Shown here: in pieces, positions 36,525 through 49,200 of the stretch
Layout of the letters: every line of letters starts with the position of its first letter
Position numbering within the stretch: position 1 is the stretch's first letter
Assembly: GCA_000149265.1 (NCBI GenBank)
Contig: CH003412.1
Location: forward strand, 4,520,335-4,584,334
Direction of reading: 5' to 3'
Length of the DNA: 64,000 nt
Origin: Ciona savignyi
Lineage: Eukaryota > Chordata > Ascidiacea > Phlebobranchia > Cionidae
Made by a program: the position numbers and the translations under genes
Notes under the pieces: model-generated
What the model was told of the DNA's origin: nothing
What the model saw: the letters and a program-made list of their open reading frames with translations, nothing else
Database searches by the model: none

Positions 36525-36752
36525 TAAGTTCGTTCCCTGGACACTCAACCTACTAATTAGTAATTAATTACCAAATAGTTTCAAAACTGTAACTCTTCAG
36601 CTGAAAGGCGACAAACTAACTTATCAAGCTATTCTATCAAACAAAGCTATCTGCTCCAGTGCTCGAAAAAGAAGTGCATGACTGCGTCGTGCGTGTGCAA
36701 CACATTATATATCTGGCACACTTGAACTTTCCAGTAAAGGCATCTGTTTTTT

Positions 36753-36905
36753 TTGTTTTTTTTAGTTTATTCATTTTTTGCCCCAGTTTTTAAAAATGAC
36801 AAACGAATATAATCACGATACAGGAACAGGAAAAGACGGCAAAACGAACAGTCGTTAAAACACGTCAGTAAAAAAAAGGATATAAATTAATGAATATAGC
36901 GGAGC
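36753..36905. repeat. Dispersed repeat D1
   Basis: Shares TTTTTGCCCCAGTTTTTAAA, GGAAAAGACGGCAAAACGAA and CAGTCGTTAAAACACGT with copies at 41166-41300, 45631-45732 and 51288-51440. Possibly the 3' end of a retrotransposon; class unknown. Confidence 0.7.
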
Positions 36906-37213
36906 AGAGAAGTAAACATTAAGTACTACATGCTTTAAAAGTTTTTAAAATCACCAACTTGGGATAAATGAATCAATTCATTTTTTCTAAGTAAGCAAAA
37001 AAATGAAACATCTACACACGATTTAAACTTTTAAAACACACACATTTTAAAAGACGTTTTAAAATAATTTTTAAATTTTTGCATATGACTCTTAATTGTC
37101 TTAGTAGCACTGCTACCGTTTTTTTTCCAGCATAGGATAGGCCTTGTCATGTGGATTGCCTGAACCAAAACTTTTTTTACATTAATTATATTTGCCTAAT
37201 TATCCTTTCTGCT

Positions 37214-37227
37214 ATTCTAGGTACGTT
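37214..37227 (+). promoter_or_regulatory. Acceptor seven bases before the mesothelin-like start codon
   Basis: TATTCTAG ends at 37220, followed by GTACGTT and the ATG. Either a 5' leader intron or a spliced-leader acceptor; it fixes this ATG as the first codon of the mature message. Confidence 0.5.
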
Positions 37228-40200
37228 ATGGGGTGGAATTTCAAGTTCAAGTGGAAATTTTCAGCACCGAACCTTTTGGAAGCTTCCTTTATATTTATAA
37301 CTGCAGGTATTTTATTTTAACCTTTTAATAACTATGCATGTGAAGTGGCCGAACTGGAATTGTTCAACATGTAGCCTATATCTTACAGTAAAAGAATGCA
37401 ATGCAATTATAAAGCATAAAATTGAACAAGATAATTTGTGGTCAACTACCATATTGACTTAATCTAAAATTAAAAATACAATAAATAAAACTGATTTTAA
37501 GCAAACATAATCTTCTGGTACAGAAAATTAAATTAAAAGGATAAAATAATGTAAAAAATTAAATTCAAAAGGAATATTTTAAAAAAGAATCATTAATTAA
37601 TAAATTTCATATAGTAACTGGCCACTGCTTACTAGTTAGCAAAACTAGGCATTTTACAACCTGCGATTTCTGGGATATTAGTATAATATTTTACCTGTCA
37701 ATGAACATAGTACCAGCAATTTATGACAGATTTATCAAATATCCAGCTTTATTGAGCAATGTACAGCATGCAGAAGCAGTTGTCAGCGATAGTTCCATCA
37801 CTAACTTTGTATCTGCAATGGATGGTCTTGGTTCCTTGATGAGTCCTCAGCGTGGTCGTTCAAACGCAGGTAACTAGCCCTGAAATTCCTAAAGTGAGAA
37901 ATTCTTAAATTAATTTGTTTATTCAATTGCAATTTCCTTCCTGCTTTTTTGAAGGTTACAACATACCACAGTCCTCGAAATTCCCTACAGCAAACGGCAA
38001 TTGCTTGCAAACGGCAAAGAGACTACTTAATTATTGTTTTAAATCGTTTAAATTCCATTAAAATTAAACAATGCACTTTAAGTGTCCTGTCGTGTGCCAT
38101 AGCTTATAGTTACAGACTGTTATTGCGCAATTGGGTCGTGTCCAACAGCAGCTTAGCGGTGTCTTCCAAATTATAATAAACTTACTTCCGGATTTTAACT
38201 TGGTAAAAAACCTCACCAGCCGGATTTTGCGATTAAGCAAATGCTTGTAGACAGCATTTTGCCGTCGGCTTATACGTTTATGCGATTTCCCACGAAATTT
38301 TTTTGCCGTTGACTTAGCAAACAAATTTCGAGGACTGTTCTAACATTGTTTTTTGTTTTACTTTTCTTACTGGCACGCGTTAACAACCATTTATATTAGT
38401 GAATAAGGTGAGTAATCTTTTTTTAATTAGATCCGTAAATAACACAAAATTTGTGAGTATATTGTCAACAAGCAAATGATAAAGTATTTTCTGCAAGATG
38501 GAAGGAGTTACCAAATCTTAGCTAAAGTTATACAAATGGTACCTAACATGACCTGAATAATGTAACATCACCAAATATTTTCTTAAAAATACCTCAACAA
38601 TAAATATATTGTACACATAGGCCTACCAAATGTATTAAACTATTTCTGAAAACGAATTAAATATTTGTAAAATACATTTAAAAAAGAACCAGGTCCCAAC
38701 CTATATAAACACAATATATTGGTACTTGTTAACAGATGTTAACAAATACTAGAGAGTGTCAACCACGTGTTTAACCACCACTATTTGTAAAACACATTTT
38801 GCATGCCATATATTCATGTTACAGGGTCCCTAACCACATTTTGTATTTTATACACTGTGTATGTAGTTTTTATTTCTGCAAGCATAAACTCATGGGTCCC
38901 ATAGGTATCAAACCAAACTTCTTCTCCATATGTAGGTAAAGAAAGAACAATCGTAATAGATTTACAAAGATTTCATCACAAATGTTTTAAAGTAAAGCTT
39001 TTTTTTAAGTGCTGTATTGAAATGAAGCTAAATTCCTAAAACAATTCGATTTAGTTTTTCATGGCTTCGGGGAATTCCCCATGGGCTTGGTAAATAAGTT
39101 TCTGTTTTTACATATGTGGGTCATGTTAACTATCAATTCTTAAAGTTTTAATTCGATTTGACGAGTCCGTGTTGAAGATGTCAGTGCAATGTGGCATGCT
39201 TGTCACAATTATGAGTCAGGAACATATCTTCGTTTTTAAGGGAGTTACCCTAAGTAATTTTTTTCTTTCTTTTAAGTGACACAGGGTGGCTAACGATCTA
39301 GCATTCCACCAAATCTGATCAAAATTAGAGCAGCCGTTCAAACGCTATGTCCGGAAAAGCTAATTTTTCAGAAAAATAACCGTTTTGAATTTTAACGTCT
39401 CCGGGGAATTCCCCTAGATTTATCACCCACAATTTTGCTCCTGCGTATCTAGACCATGTTATCTAACAAATGACAAAGTTTATTACTATTTTATTATTCC
39501 TTCTCGTAGATGTCGGGGCGTCATGCCATGCCTGTCACAAACATTTTTTAGAACAAAATCTTATTTTTTAGGGTATTTCCTTAATTAATTTTTTATTGTT
39601 TCTAATTGTTAAATAAGTAGGTAATGCACTTACATTCCACCAAATCTAAATAAAATTGGAGCAGTCGTTTAAGCGCTATGCCCAAAAAAGTTTTGGTTTT
39701 TAACGTCCTAGGGGAATTCCCTTGAATTTATCACCCAAAATTTTGGTTTCTGCATATCTAGATCATGTTGTTTACGAGATAATCAAGTTTCATTACGATT
39801 CCATTACTCCTTTTGGTAGATGTCAGGGCGACATGCTATGCCTGTCAAAATCATCATTTGAGAATAAAATCTTATTTCTTAAGGTATTTCCCTAGATAAT
39901 TTTTTTATTTCTTCTAAGTGTTAAATCAGTGAGTAATGCACTTACATTCCACCAAATCTGATTAAAATTGGAGCAGCCGTTCAAGCGCTATGCCCAAAAA
40001 AGCTATTTTTTTAGGAAAAAATACTGTTTTGGTTTTTAACGTTCCAGGGGAATTCCCTTGAATTTATCACCCAAAATTTTGGTTTCTGCATATCTAGACC
40101 ATGTTGTCTAAAATATCACCGTTTCATTGCGATTCCATTGTTCCTTCTGGTAGATGTCGGGGCGACATGCCATGCCTGTCAAGCGTTTGACGAAGAAAAA

Positions 40201-43200
40201 AAAAAGAAAAAGAAAAAAAAATGGACAAAAACAATATGTGTCCCATTTTTTTAAATGGGACCCATAATAAGCTAAAGTAGCTACGGCCCATGTGGGTTAT
40301 AATATGGTCATTCTGAATTAAATATTTAGTTTATAATTTATTTTTTAATTTGTGTTTAGACACAAATAAGGTGGACAATTGGGTTAAATATATAAAAAAA
40401 AAATAGGATTTTCCGTTTACAGGGAAATAAAGCTTGTCTAACAATTCAACAATCCACTTGCTGTTTTTTAAACACAATAACATTTTTTTCAGGCAACCAA
40501 GATTTATCTAAAGCACTTGTTCATGTATTCGGCATGATGCAAGGCGTTGGCAGTATGGATGGAAGTATGAAATTAAGTTCATCAAATCTTTTTTTTTAAT
40601 ATTTTTAATATAAAGTCGAAATTTCCAACAAATTTTTTTAGTGCTATTTATTTAATATTAAGTGCTATTAGCCAAAAATTTATAGTGTACAATTTTTTCG
40701 TATTATTCCTGCTTTGTACTTCAATGTTCTTTTCATTTATATATGAACAGAAACTCGTTCTTCATAGGTCCCCCATTTCTTGGTGATGCAGAATCTCTCA
40801 AGTCTCTTGAAACCATTGTTTCTAGTCTTGGACCTTTTGTGTGTTCCCTTCCAAAAGCCAGCTCAAGGGAATTAGGTAGGGATGCACAATATAGAATTTC
40901 AAATCTTTAAGATTCGAATCTCAAAGGATTCGAATCTTCACAAGCAATTTGATAAGAATAAGGGAATTAGGTATCTGACTAAACTCATTGCAATCGAATT
41001 AAACATTTATATAACAAACTTGTCTTTCCTGAACAGATAATATTGCATCAATTCTTGGTGGAATGCTGGGATCTTTGATTGGCAATATGATAGCAATGCA
41101 ACAAACATCCATCCCTGGTAAATAGCTTTTACTTTAAACTAAAATTGAATGATAAGTGGAAATTTTTTAGTTTTAGTTTAGTTTATTTTTTGTTTCCACC
41201 ATGAAAACACGAAGCAGGACTGTTGATAAAAATGTGGAAAACGGGAAAAAACGGCAAAGCGACAGTCATTAGACCTAATTTATTAGAACTAATATATTTT
41301 TATAATTTACATGTTAAGAGGATTTGTTCAAATATAAACCATCGTTGTATTTCTAGGTGATTTACGTCCAATGCTTTCTGGCATGGGAGGTGTGGCTGGA
41401 GCTATTGGTGGACTTACTGGAAGTGACATGGGTAAAAAATTATGACTGCTAATAAGTAGTTTGCCGAAACCGCTAAACGGAAATATGATTTTTTTAAATT
41501 AATTGCTGATAACGGTATGTTTTGCCTTTCGATTGAATTTTAAACTTTATTTTGTACCAAGCATCACCACCATCCAATTTTCATTTTGGTGTCGTCAGAC
41601 TGCTGTATGAAAATGTATATACAAACAGTACAAACACAGGGAATATGAACAACATCAGTAATAGTTTGGAGCTCATACCAATAGTCATGGGAGAGATGGG
41701 GGATTTGAAGGGACTCGTTGATGGCTCTTTTGCACCACCCAGTGGTGCTGACGGTAAGTGAATTGAGGTTAAATGTAAAGTTTTCGTGAATTTAACTTTA
41801 CCTTTTAGTTTAAAAGAATGTTAAGGAAAAGATTGCAGGGTTCGAATTAAGGGATCGCGAATCGCTATTCGCGAAATGTTTTTTAAAGTTCGCGAATTAC
41901 AAAATTTAACAAAATCGCGAAAATATAAATTACAGGTACTGATTTAGCGCACTTTTAATACTAAATCATCAACACGTTAATGTAAAATCGTTTGACTTCA
42001 ACATAACATTTAACAATCACATTACTATTACATTTATTTAGCTTGCCTTTACTTTGCATTATTGACGCATAATAAGCATTTCTATTACAACGCAACAAAA
42101 GCCATTATGCGTTAATATACAACGATTCCTTTAATTACAATTGGCAGAGATGCGACACACCCCTTTATAATAAGGTTATATGGTGTTTTTATCAAGTAAG
42201 ATTACTCGTTTCAAAGGCTGCGTTTCGTCGATATTCGTCCTATCCTACACGCATTAACTTACGATACGTTTAGTGTAGTTTATCATTACTACTAAATAAC
42301 GGTAGTGATTGCTTAATTAATTAACTTTCTGGCTTTAAAGATTAGTTTTAGAGGCTCTGAAACTGCATTCTAAGGCAATTTAACAAAGCCAATGCGCGAA
42401 AACGATTTTCACGCATTTCGCGAATCGTTTCAAAATCATTAATTCGGACCCTGGATTGGTTTAGACTTGTTAACCCAGGCTACATCTTATCCAAACATGA
42501 AGCTCTAAAGCAATTTTGTTTTGCTGTAGTGTAAATTTCTATTGTTTGTATGTTACATCAGTTCTATCCCTGCTCCTTTATTTGGCAATGTGCAATGAAT
42601 TGTAGTCCTCTACGTATTTGTCAGATTATTTAACGATTACTTGTGTTATAACTAACATTCATTGTGTTTCCTTTTACGAAATAAGCATGGGTATCCTATG
42701 TCTGTTATCCTAAAACTATAGTTTTGGCAATGATAAAACAGCTAGAATATGTTTCTGATGGTTTAAATCATCCGGTCTGAATATGGCATTAAACTGTTTT
42801 AGTTATTACGTTTTTATTGTTTTTGAAAACCTAATTTTTTCTTCATTACCTCATTCATTTCATTTTTTCTTCATTTTCATTTTTTCTTCATTGTTTCATT
42901 TTTTCTTCATTTTCANNNNNNNNNNNNNNNNNNNNNNNNNNNNNNNNNNNNNNNNNNNNNNNNNNNNNNNNNNNNNNNNNNNNNNNNNNNNNNNNNNNNN
43001 NNNNNNNNNNNNNNNNNNNNNNNNNNNNNNNNNNNNNNNNNNNNNNNNNNNNNNNNNNNNNNNNNNNNNNNNNNNNNNNNNNNNNNNNNNNNNNNNNNNN
43101 NNNNNNNNNNNNNNNNNNNNNNNNNNNNNNNNNNNNNNNNNNNNNNNNNNNNNNNNNNNNNNNNNNNNNNNNNNNNNNNNNNNNNNNNNNNNNNNNNNNN

Positions 43201-46200
43201 NNNNNNNNNNNNNNNNNNNNNNNNNNNNNNNNNNNNNNNNNNNNNNNNNNNNNNNNNNNNNNNNNNNNNNNNNNNNNNNNNNNNNNNNNAGTCAACTTAT
43301 TTTTTCTTTTGGAAGAGCTTACAATCTTTTGATCAGCTGGTTACCTTACTACCCACCTAACTAACCGGACAAATATTAAATAGAACGCAGGTTCCATGGA
43401 GTAACAGATGAGTTTGCGGATTATGTGAAAGCTGTTAGTGGAGCAGCAGGTTCTCTGGGTGGAATAATGGGATACATTGTCCCACATGCGATGAAATGTA
43501 AGTTTTGGGTATGATAGAGTGTAAGAATTATAGTGATATAGTGAAATAAAGGTTAAGGGTTAAAATTGATCAAATGTTTTTATACATTACCAATATTGGT
43601 CACTTTGTTTTTGTACTTTCCTGTTATTTAGGTATACTAAATAAAAGTCTTTATGAATGAGTGATTTAACACTAGAATATGATGTTGTTTAAGTCATTAG
43701 TAAATTGTCTTAAACATATTAGTTTACTGGAAAAGTTGAAACAAATAAACTCAACTAACTCTTTTTAGTCTTAATTAAATTAAAGATGTGAATTTCAAAA
43801 TTCTAGTGGGAGCAGCGAATGCAGCTCCAATACGAAGTGGACTTTGGAAAATGCGAAAACATCCACGAGGTCGAAGTGCTACAACAGAAGGTTTTATATC
43901 TATGAAATAATTTATTTTATCAATAAAATCGAGGCCAATATAACACTTAAGTTTGAGATGTTTCAGAATTATGCGCTACTCTAAAACATCTCAAAATAAT
44001 GATTTAAGTGTTGTCTTTTAGCTGAATCGTTATAGGATCGAAACTGGTCGCTAGCTCGGTTTTGTGTTTGGGCAGTTATGTAAATAAATAAACCAACTTT
44101 TGTCTTAGTATTTGGTGGAATAATAAAAGATCTAGTGGAGGTGGCGGCCGATCTTGGTGGAGTTTCCGGCGTCATGGGGTCGATGATGGGTAGAGTTATC
44201 GGCAACGTAGGCAACATTCATGCAAGTTAGTACATGAACATTATTGCTACATCTTGATTCTATGACAGTTTTAATTGGTGCATTGGAATACTTTGAAGTA
44301 CCCAGTGGATTAATTGGTTCTATCAAATTGAAGGAACGTGCGTGTCTACACAACACACTACAATAGCTTCGGTAACGGACAGTGGGCGCGAGGTGATCTG
44401 ACGATTGCCCGTGTGTTCTTGTTAACCCCCTTGGTTTTCCCATTCATGGGTAGATTTATCGGCAACGTAGGCAACATTCATGCAAGTTAGTGCATGAACA
44501 TTATTGCTACATCTTGATTCTATGACAATTTTAATTGGTGCATTGGGATACTAAATTACAATATGAATACAATGGTATAGATTGAATGAATTATATTTAA
44601 TTTGTCTATGCATATCGAAAAATGTTTTACATACATACAAAAACACTGATGTCTGTTTCAGATGCTCTTATCCCAGAAGGAGTAATGAAGGCATCTGCTC
44701 AAATGGCTGAACTAAACAAAGGGACGAACATTGTCAATGAAATTCAACAATTAACTAACAAGCTTATGAGTAATACTTTGAGTTTTTTTTACAATGACGA
44801 TTCGTGTTTTACTTTTAGTTTTACAATATTTAAAAGCTTTCCTAAAAAATATTCGAAGTTAAATCCATTATAAAAATAAAATCTCTGCTTCTCCTTATTG
44901 TTAAAAGCTTTCCTTTTTTAATACTTTTTGATAAATTTGCCGGCACCTTATATCTAGGTAACTTAATGTCTACTAGGTGCAATGCCGGCTGCTGCCAAGA
45001 GGAAACCAGACAAAGAAATGGAATTGTGCATGAAGTATATCACTTTGGGTACGTTTTAAATTTGTAATCCACTGGGTTTAAGCATGTAAAACAATTCTTT
45101 GAAGTTTTGTTTTTTATTTCTAAATCCTTCCATTTCTAAAGCAACCATTCTATAGTTGCAACTGTATGTTAACAAAGTTGTAGTATTTATTCTATAAAAA
45201 AAATGTGACTGAATGACGTATTGCTTTAATCTATTTTGCTGTTGAGCACTTTGTAAAAGTTTTACAAATTTGGATTTTTGAAGGTCAATCAAAAGCCGTC
45301 TGCAATTCTTTTGTTTGTTTTCAAGTTTATTTGATTAGTCAAAAGCAAAATGATGTTTCAATTAAAAGTCTTGTTGCGTTCGTCGCATTCCTTTTGTTCA
45401 TTACTTGATTGCCCTTAATTTGACGCGTGGGCGCTTCTCGCTGCAGCGCACAGTATAAAGTTTGCGTTGAATGCGAGACGAGAGAATAGAAACTGCCACT
45501 ATATGATTCGCTACAGTATAAATCAAAGTGTGATGCACAGGTGTTGGGCAACTGGGTATGATGGATCACTATGGTGGGAGAATGCCGGAAAACCTTGCGT
45601 TTGAACCACTTTATGGATCTGCAGGTCAGTTTTTAGTTTATTCTATTTTTTATTTTTTGCCCAGTAATAAAAAATGACAAACAAATCACGGCGCAACCCA
45701 GGAAAATATGGCAAAACGAATTATTCATAAAACATAGGATAGGATACTCATGTTTATCCCCGTGAATGGGAAAACCTAGGGGGTTATCACACGGGCAATC
45801 GTCAGATCACCTCGGCCCCCATCGTTGGGTTACCGGAGCTATTGCAGTGTGTTGTATATGATAGACACGTTCCTTCAATTTGGTAGAACCCATTAATCCG
45901 CTGGGTTCAGGCAATGTCCATAAAGTGCCTTGCCCAAGGACACAACCGACTAGCTAGCGACCAGTTTCGCACCTGCAACCTTTCAATTGAAAGGCGACGC
46001 ACTTAACCGCTAGACCACCGGGCCGGACATGTCATTAAAATAAGAAAAAACAATAATGTACAAACAAAAATTGATTAAGACCAAAATGATATTAAGCCCT
46101 GAAGATGGGTGCACGGTAAAGCGCTACCGGTACTGTCGTGGAGCTAGAATAAGGAGAAAGTGTGGCGGGAAAGCGTGGACCAGAGTGAAAAAAGACAAAC

Positions 46201-49200
46201 CCAAAATGAAATTCTACTAATGGAAATTGACACTATCAGTTTCAAGCAATCGGGGCATATTTACATTAAATATTCTATTCAAAAGACACAATGTGTATAA
46301 CATTAATATACTTAATTTAACATTTTTTGTGTAAAAAGTCGCACTGTACCACCATTTGTATAATTATCTTATTATATATACCTAACATAATTTTTTAACC
46401 GAACTACTGGATTTAAGTTTATATGCCCACAAACTCTTGCATACCATACATAGACACAGACATTAAAGAATGTGTTATATAGACATTAAAGAACATTCAC
46501 AAAAATGTCTTATTTAAAAAAAATATATATGCAGGCTTCCATAATTAATTTACTAAAACCCAATAATATCTGTTGATTTTTTCCAAAGAGGATTCTGCTG
46601 GTGATTTTAGTCTTTTGAGACATTCGGTTGGTTCAGAATGGGCTGGAAATTGGGAAAGTGCGCCAAAGAAGAAAGAAGTTTCTGGCAATGTTGATCCAAA
46701 ACAGTTCTCTAATGTTTTAAGTAAGTACCCTGTTACTTATTCATTTGATATGGGGTGGCCTACTCGACTTTAAGCTAACAGAAAAATATACAGTTATAAA
46801 TATTTATTTATGTTTTTTATTGAGGACCAATCAAGAAGTAATGAACCAAGATACTTATTTTACCACAAAACCAATTTTCCTTGAAGTAAAATAAAACTTC
46901 CTTTGAATACTTTCCAAAATTCTTAAAACAAATATTGAGGAACCTATGTCTTCTGAGGTACGTCTTATAGAAAGTATTGCTTGGTTTAACATCTGTAAGA
47001 AAAGATTCCAATGGTTGACAAACTGGTTTACAATCTCCAGTGATAGATTTGCTATGTTATGTGAAATATTTTTACAAATGTGATATATTAGTTTGCTTTT
47101 ATTTCTTAAAAAGACATATTCCTATTGATTTAGACCCTGGCGTAATTACGAAATCACGTTTAGTCACCGAATTACGATAATTACGGATCCCAAAACACGA
47201 TAATTTTTGGTTGTTTGTTTAAATTACGATGACGTCATAAATAGTACAAAATTACGGAATTACAAAACTAAGCTGACGTAATTCCGTATTACAACTTTGA
47301 TCAATTACGCCCAGCTCTAAATTGATTAGAACCCACTTTCGATGTTTACTCGAAGGGTTCTAAGCCGAATGGCGGAAATTACTTTCGGCTGGAATTTACA
47401 ACAGTTAGCTTTAGTGCTTGTAACAAAGGACCACTTTACTGTGATTTTTTGTACTAATCAAAAACTCTCCTTTTTTGGTACTGAATTTAAAAAAATTATA
47501 TTTTGATCAAATATGACAACTTTCCAAAAATGACAACAAGCAGGTGAAGCATAAAATTACATTTTTTCCCAGCTGATGAAGCTTTATCAGACAACACAGT
47601 TTTGAGATTGTAAGTATGTCGGTGGTTAAAACTTATATTAAATTTAATGGTTTGTTAATATTAGATTCAATAGAACTATTATGCATTACCCATTAATCTA
47701 TGAATTTTTTATTGGTAAAAATTGAAATTAACCATACTATAAGAATTTACAACACATACAATTTTTCTTTGTTGTGGTTATACAGTTAAATTTAGATTTA
47801 AATTAAATGCCATAATATTTAATATTGTACATTGAACATTGTTGTTTTATTGCAGAGTCTAGTCTTATATTGTCCGACTGGTTATTCTAGTGGTTTAGTG
47901 CGACACCTTTCATGTGGGAGGTTGCAGGTTCGAAACTGGACGCTAGCTAGTCGGTTGTGTCCTTGGGCAAAGCACTTACGGACATTGCCTGAACCAAGCG
48001 GATTAATGGGTTCTACTAAGTTGAAGGAACGTGTGTATCATACACAACACACTGCAATAGGTCCGGTAACCCGATGGTGGGCGCGAGCCACATTTTATTT
48101 AAAGAAGTGCCATGCCTACATTATTATACACCACAAGAATAGAGTTTAGTATTACTCCCCTCTAATTCACAGCATTGATGACATGGTACTGAATCACGGC
48201 ATTAACACAAACGTCATACGATATCTGAAAGGAACTTTATTTTTCGATCAAATATCCAGCGAGGATCGGAAAAGTATTCCTGCAGCAGTTCTTGGTGGCA
48301 TGAAGGTAGTTTCACATATGTTTTTCCTGCAAATATTGACTTTTTCTTGTAGTTAGAAACTAACAGTTATTTTCAATGTTATTTTATAAAACTTCTATCC
48401 AGGCCTGGCCATATACTTTTGTATTTTCAGCATTGTCACACATGCAGTCATCAGTTTACCCCGTGCATACCATTCTATTACTGGAGCTACTGTAGTGTGT
48501 TGTATATAGGACATTTCTACTTGTTTAGGTTCAGGCCATATCTATTAACTTATACGCCAAAGGACACAACCGATTACCTAGGGGCTGGTTTTAGTCGAAA
48601 AACGTTTTAAGTGATGACCTACATTATAACCATCTGAGATCAAGTTGTAGAAGTTTTATGTTGGTAATTGCTAAAATTGTAATAGTTAGAAACTGAATGA
48701 AATTCACTTTATAACAGCTTACATCATTATGTATTTCTTCCCATTTCAGGAATTGTTTGTTTCCCGCATAGATGGTAATCTGATTATGGAATTATTGAGC
48801 TCTCCCAAACTAGGTGACAATCCAACAAAATTAATAAGTTTCTTAGAGAATGTTCCCTCCAACAACTTTATACAGGCTGTCAATTTAATGAAACAGGTGA
48901 GCTTTTTTAAATGATAGTTAAAATCATTAAAATTTTCCATAAAATATGTTTGGTGCGGTTAATTTTAAAAAAACACACTTTACCTTTGCAGTTAAATTGA
49001 AAAGAATTATATAAACCATGGGTTCTCAAACTTTTTTGTGTCGTGGCCCCCTTGATGTTACTCTAAAATGCCATGTACTTTTTAAAGTCCCGGTCCAATT
49101 TTTGTTCTTAAATTTCTGTTTGTTTTTATTAATACATGTTATAATTAAATAATGATACAGTTGAGAACCACTGGTATAAACTATATTTTTGGTAGCATTT

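Larger units (their letters stand above)
35930..36650 (-). mobile_element. Old S1 SINE split by a nested MITE
   Basis: Left half 35930-36110 (CATGTTTTATCGCCGTGGGA ... TTTAATTTAGTAGAGGATAT) and right half 36525-36650 (CCTGGACACTCAACCTACTA ... GCTGAAAGGCGACAAACTAA) together read as one diverged minus-strand S1 copy. Confidence 0.7.

Noticed and set aside
42783-43364. Open frames spanning the N run
   Set aside because: They exist only because N has no stop codons.
47832-48149. 105-codon open frame
   Set aside because: It is translated SINE sequence; the same false peptide (TKLKE..YH.QHTAI) recurs in many SINE copies (for example 23685, 50330, 53929, 57594).
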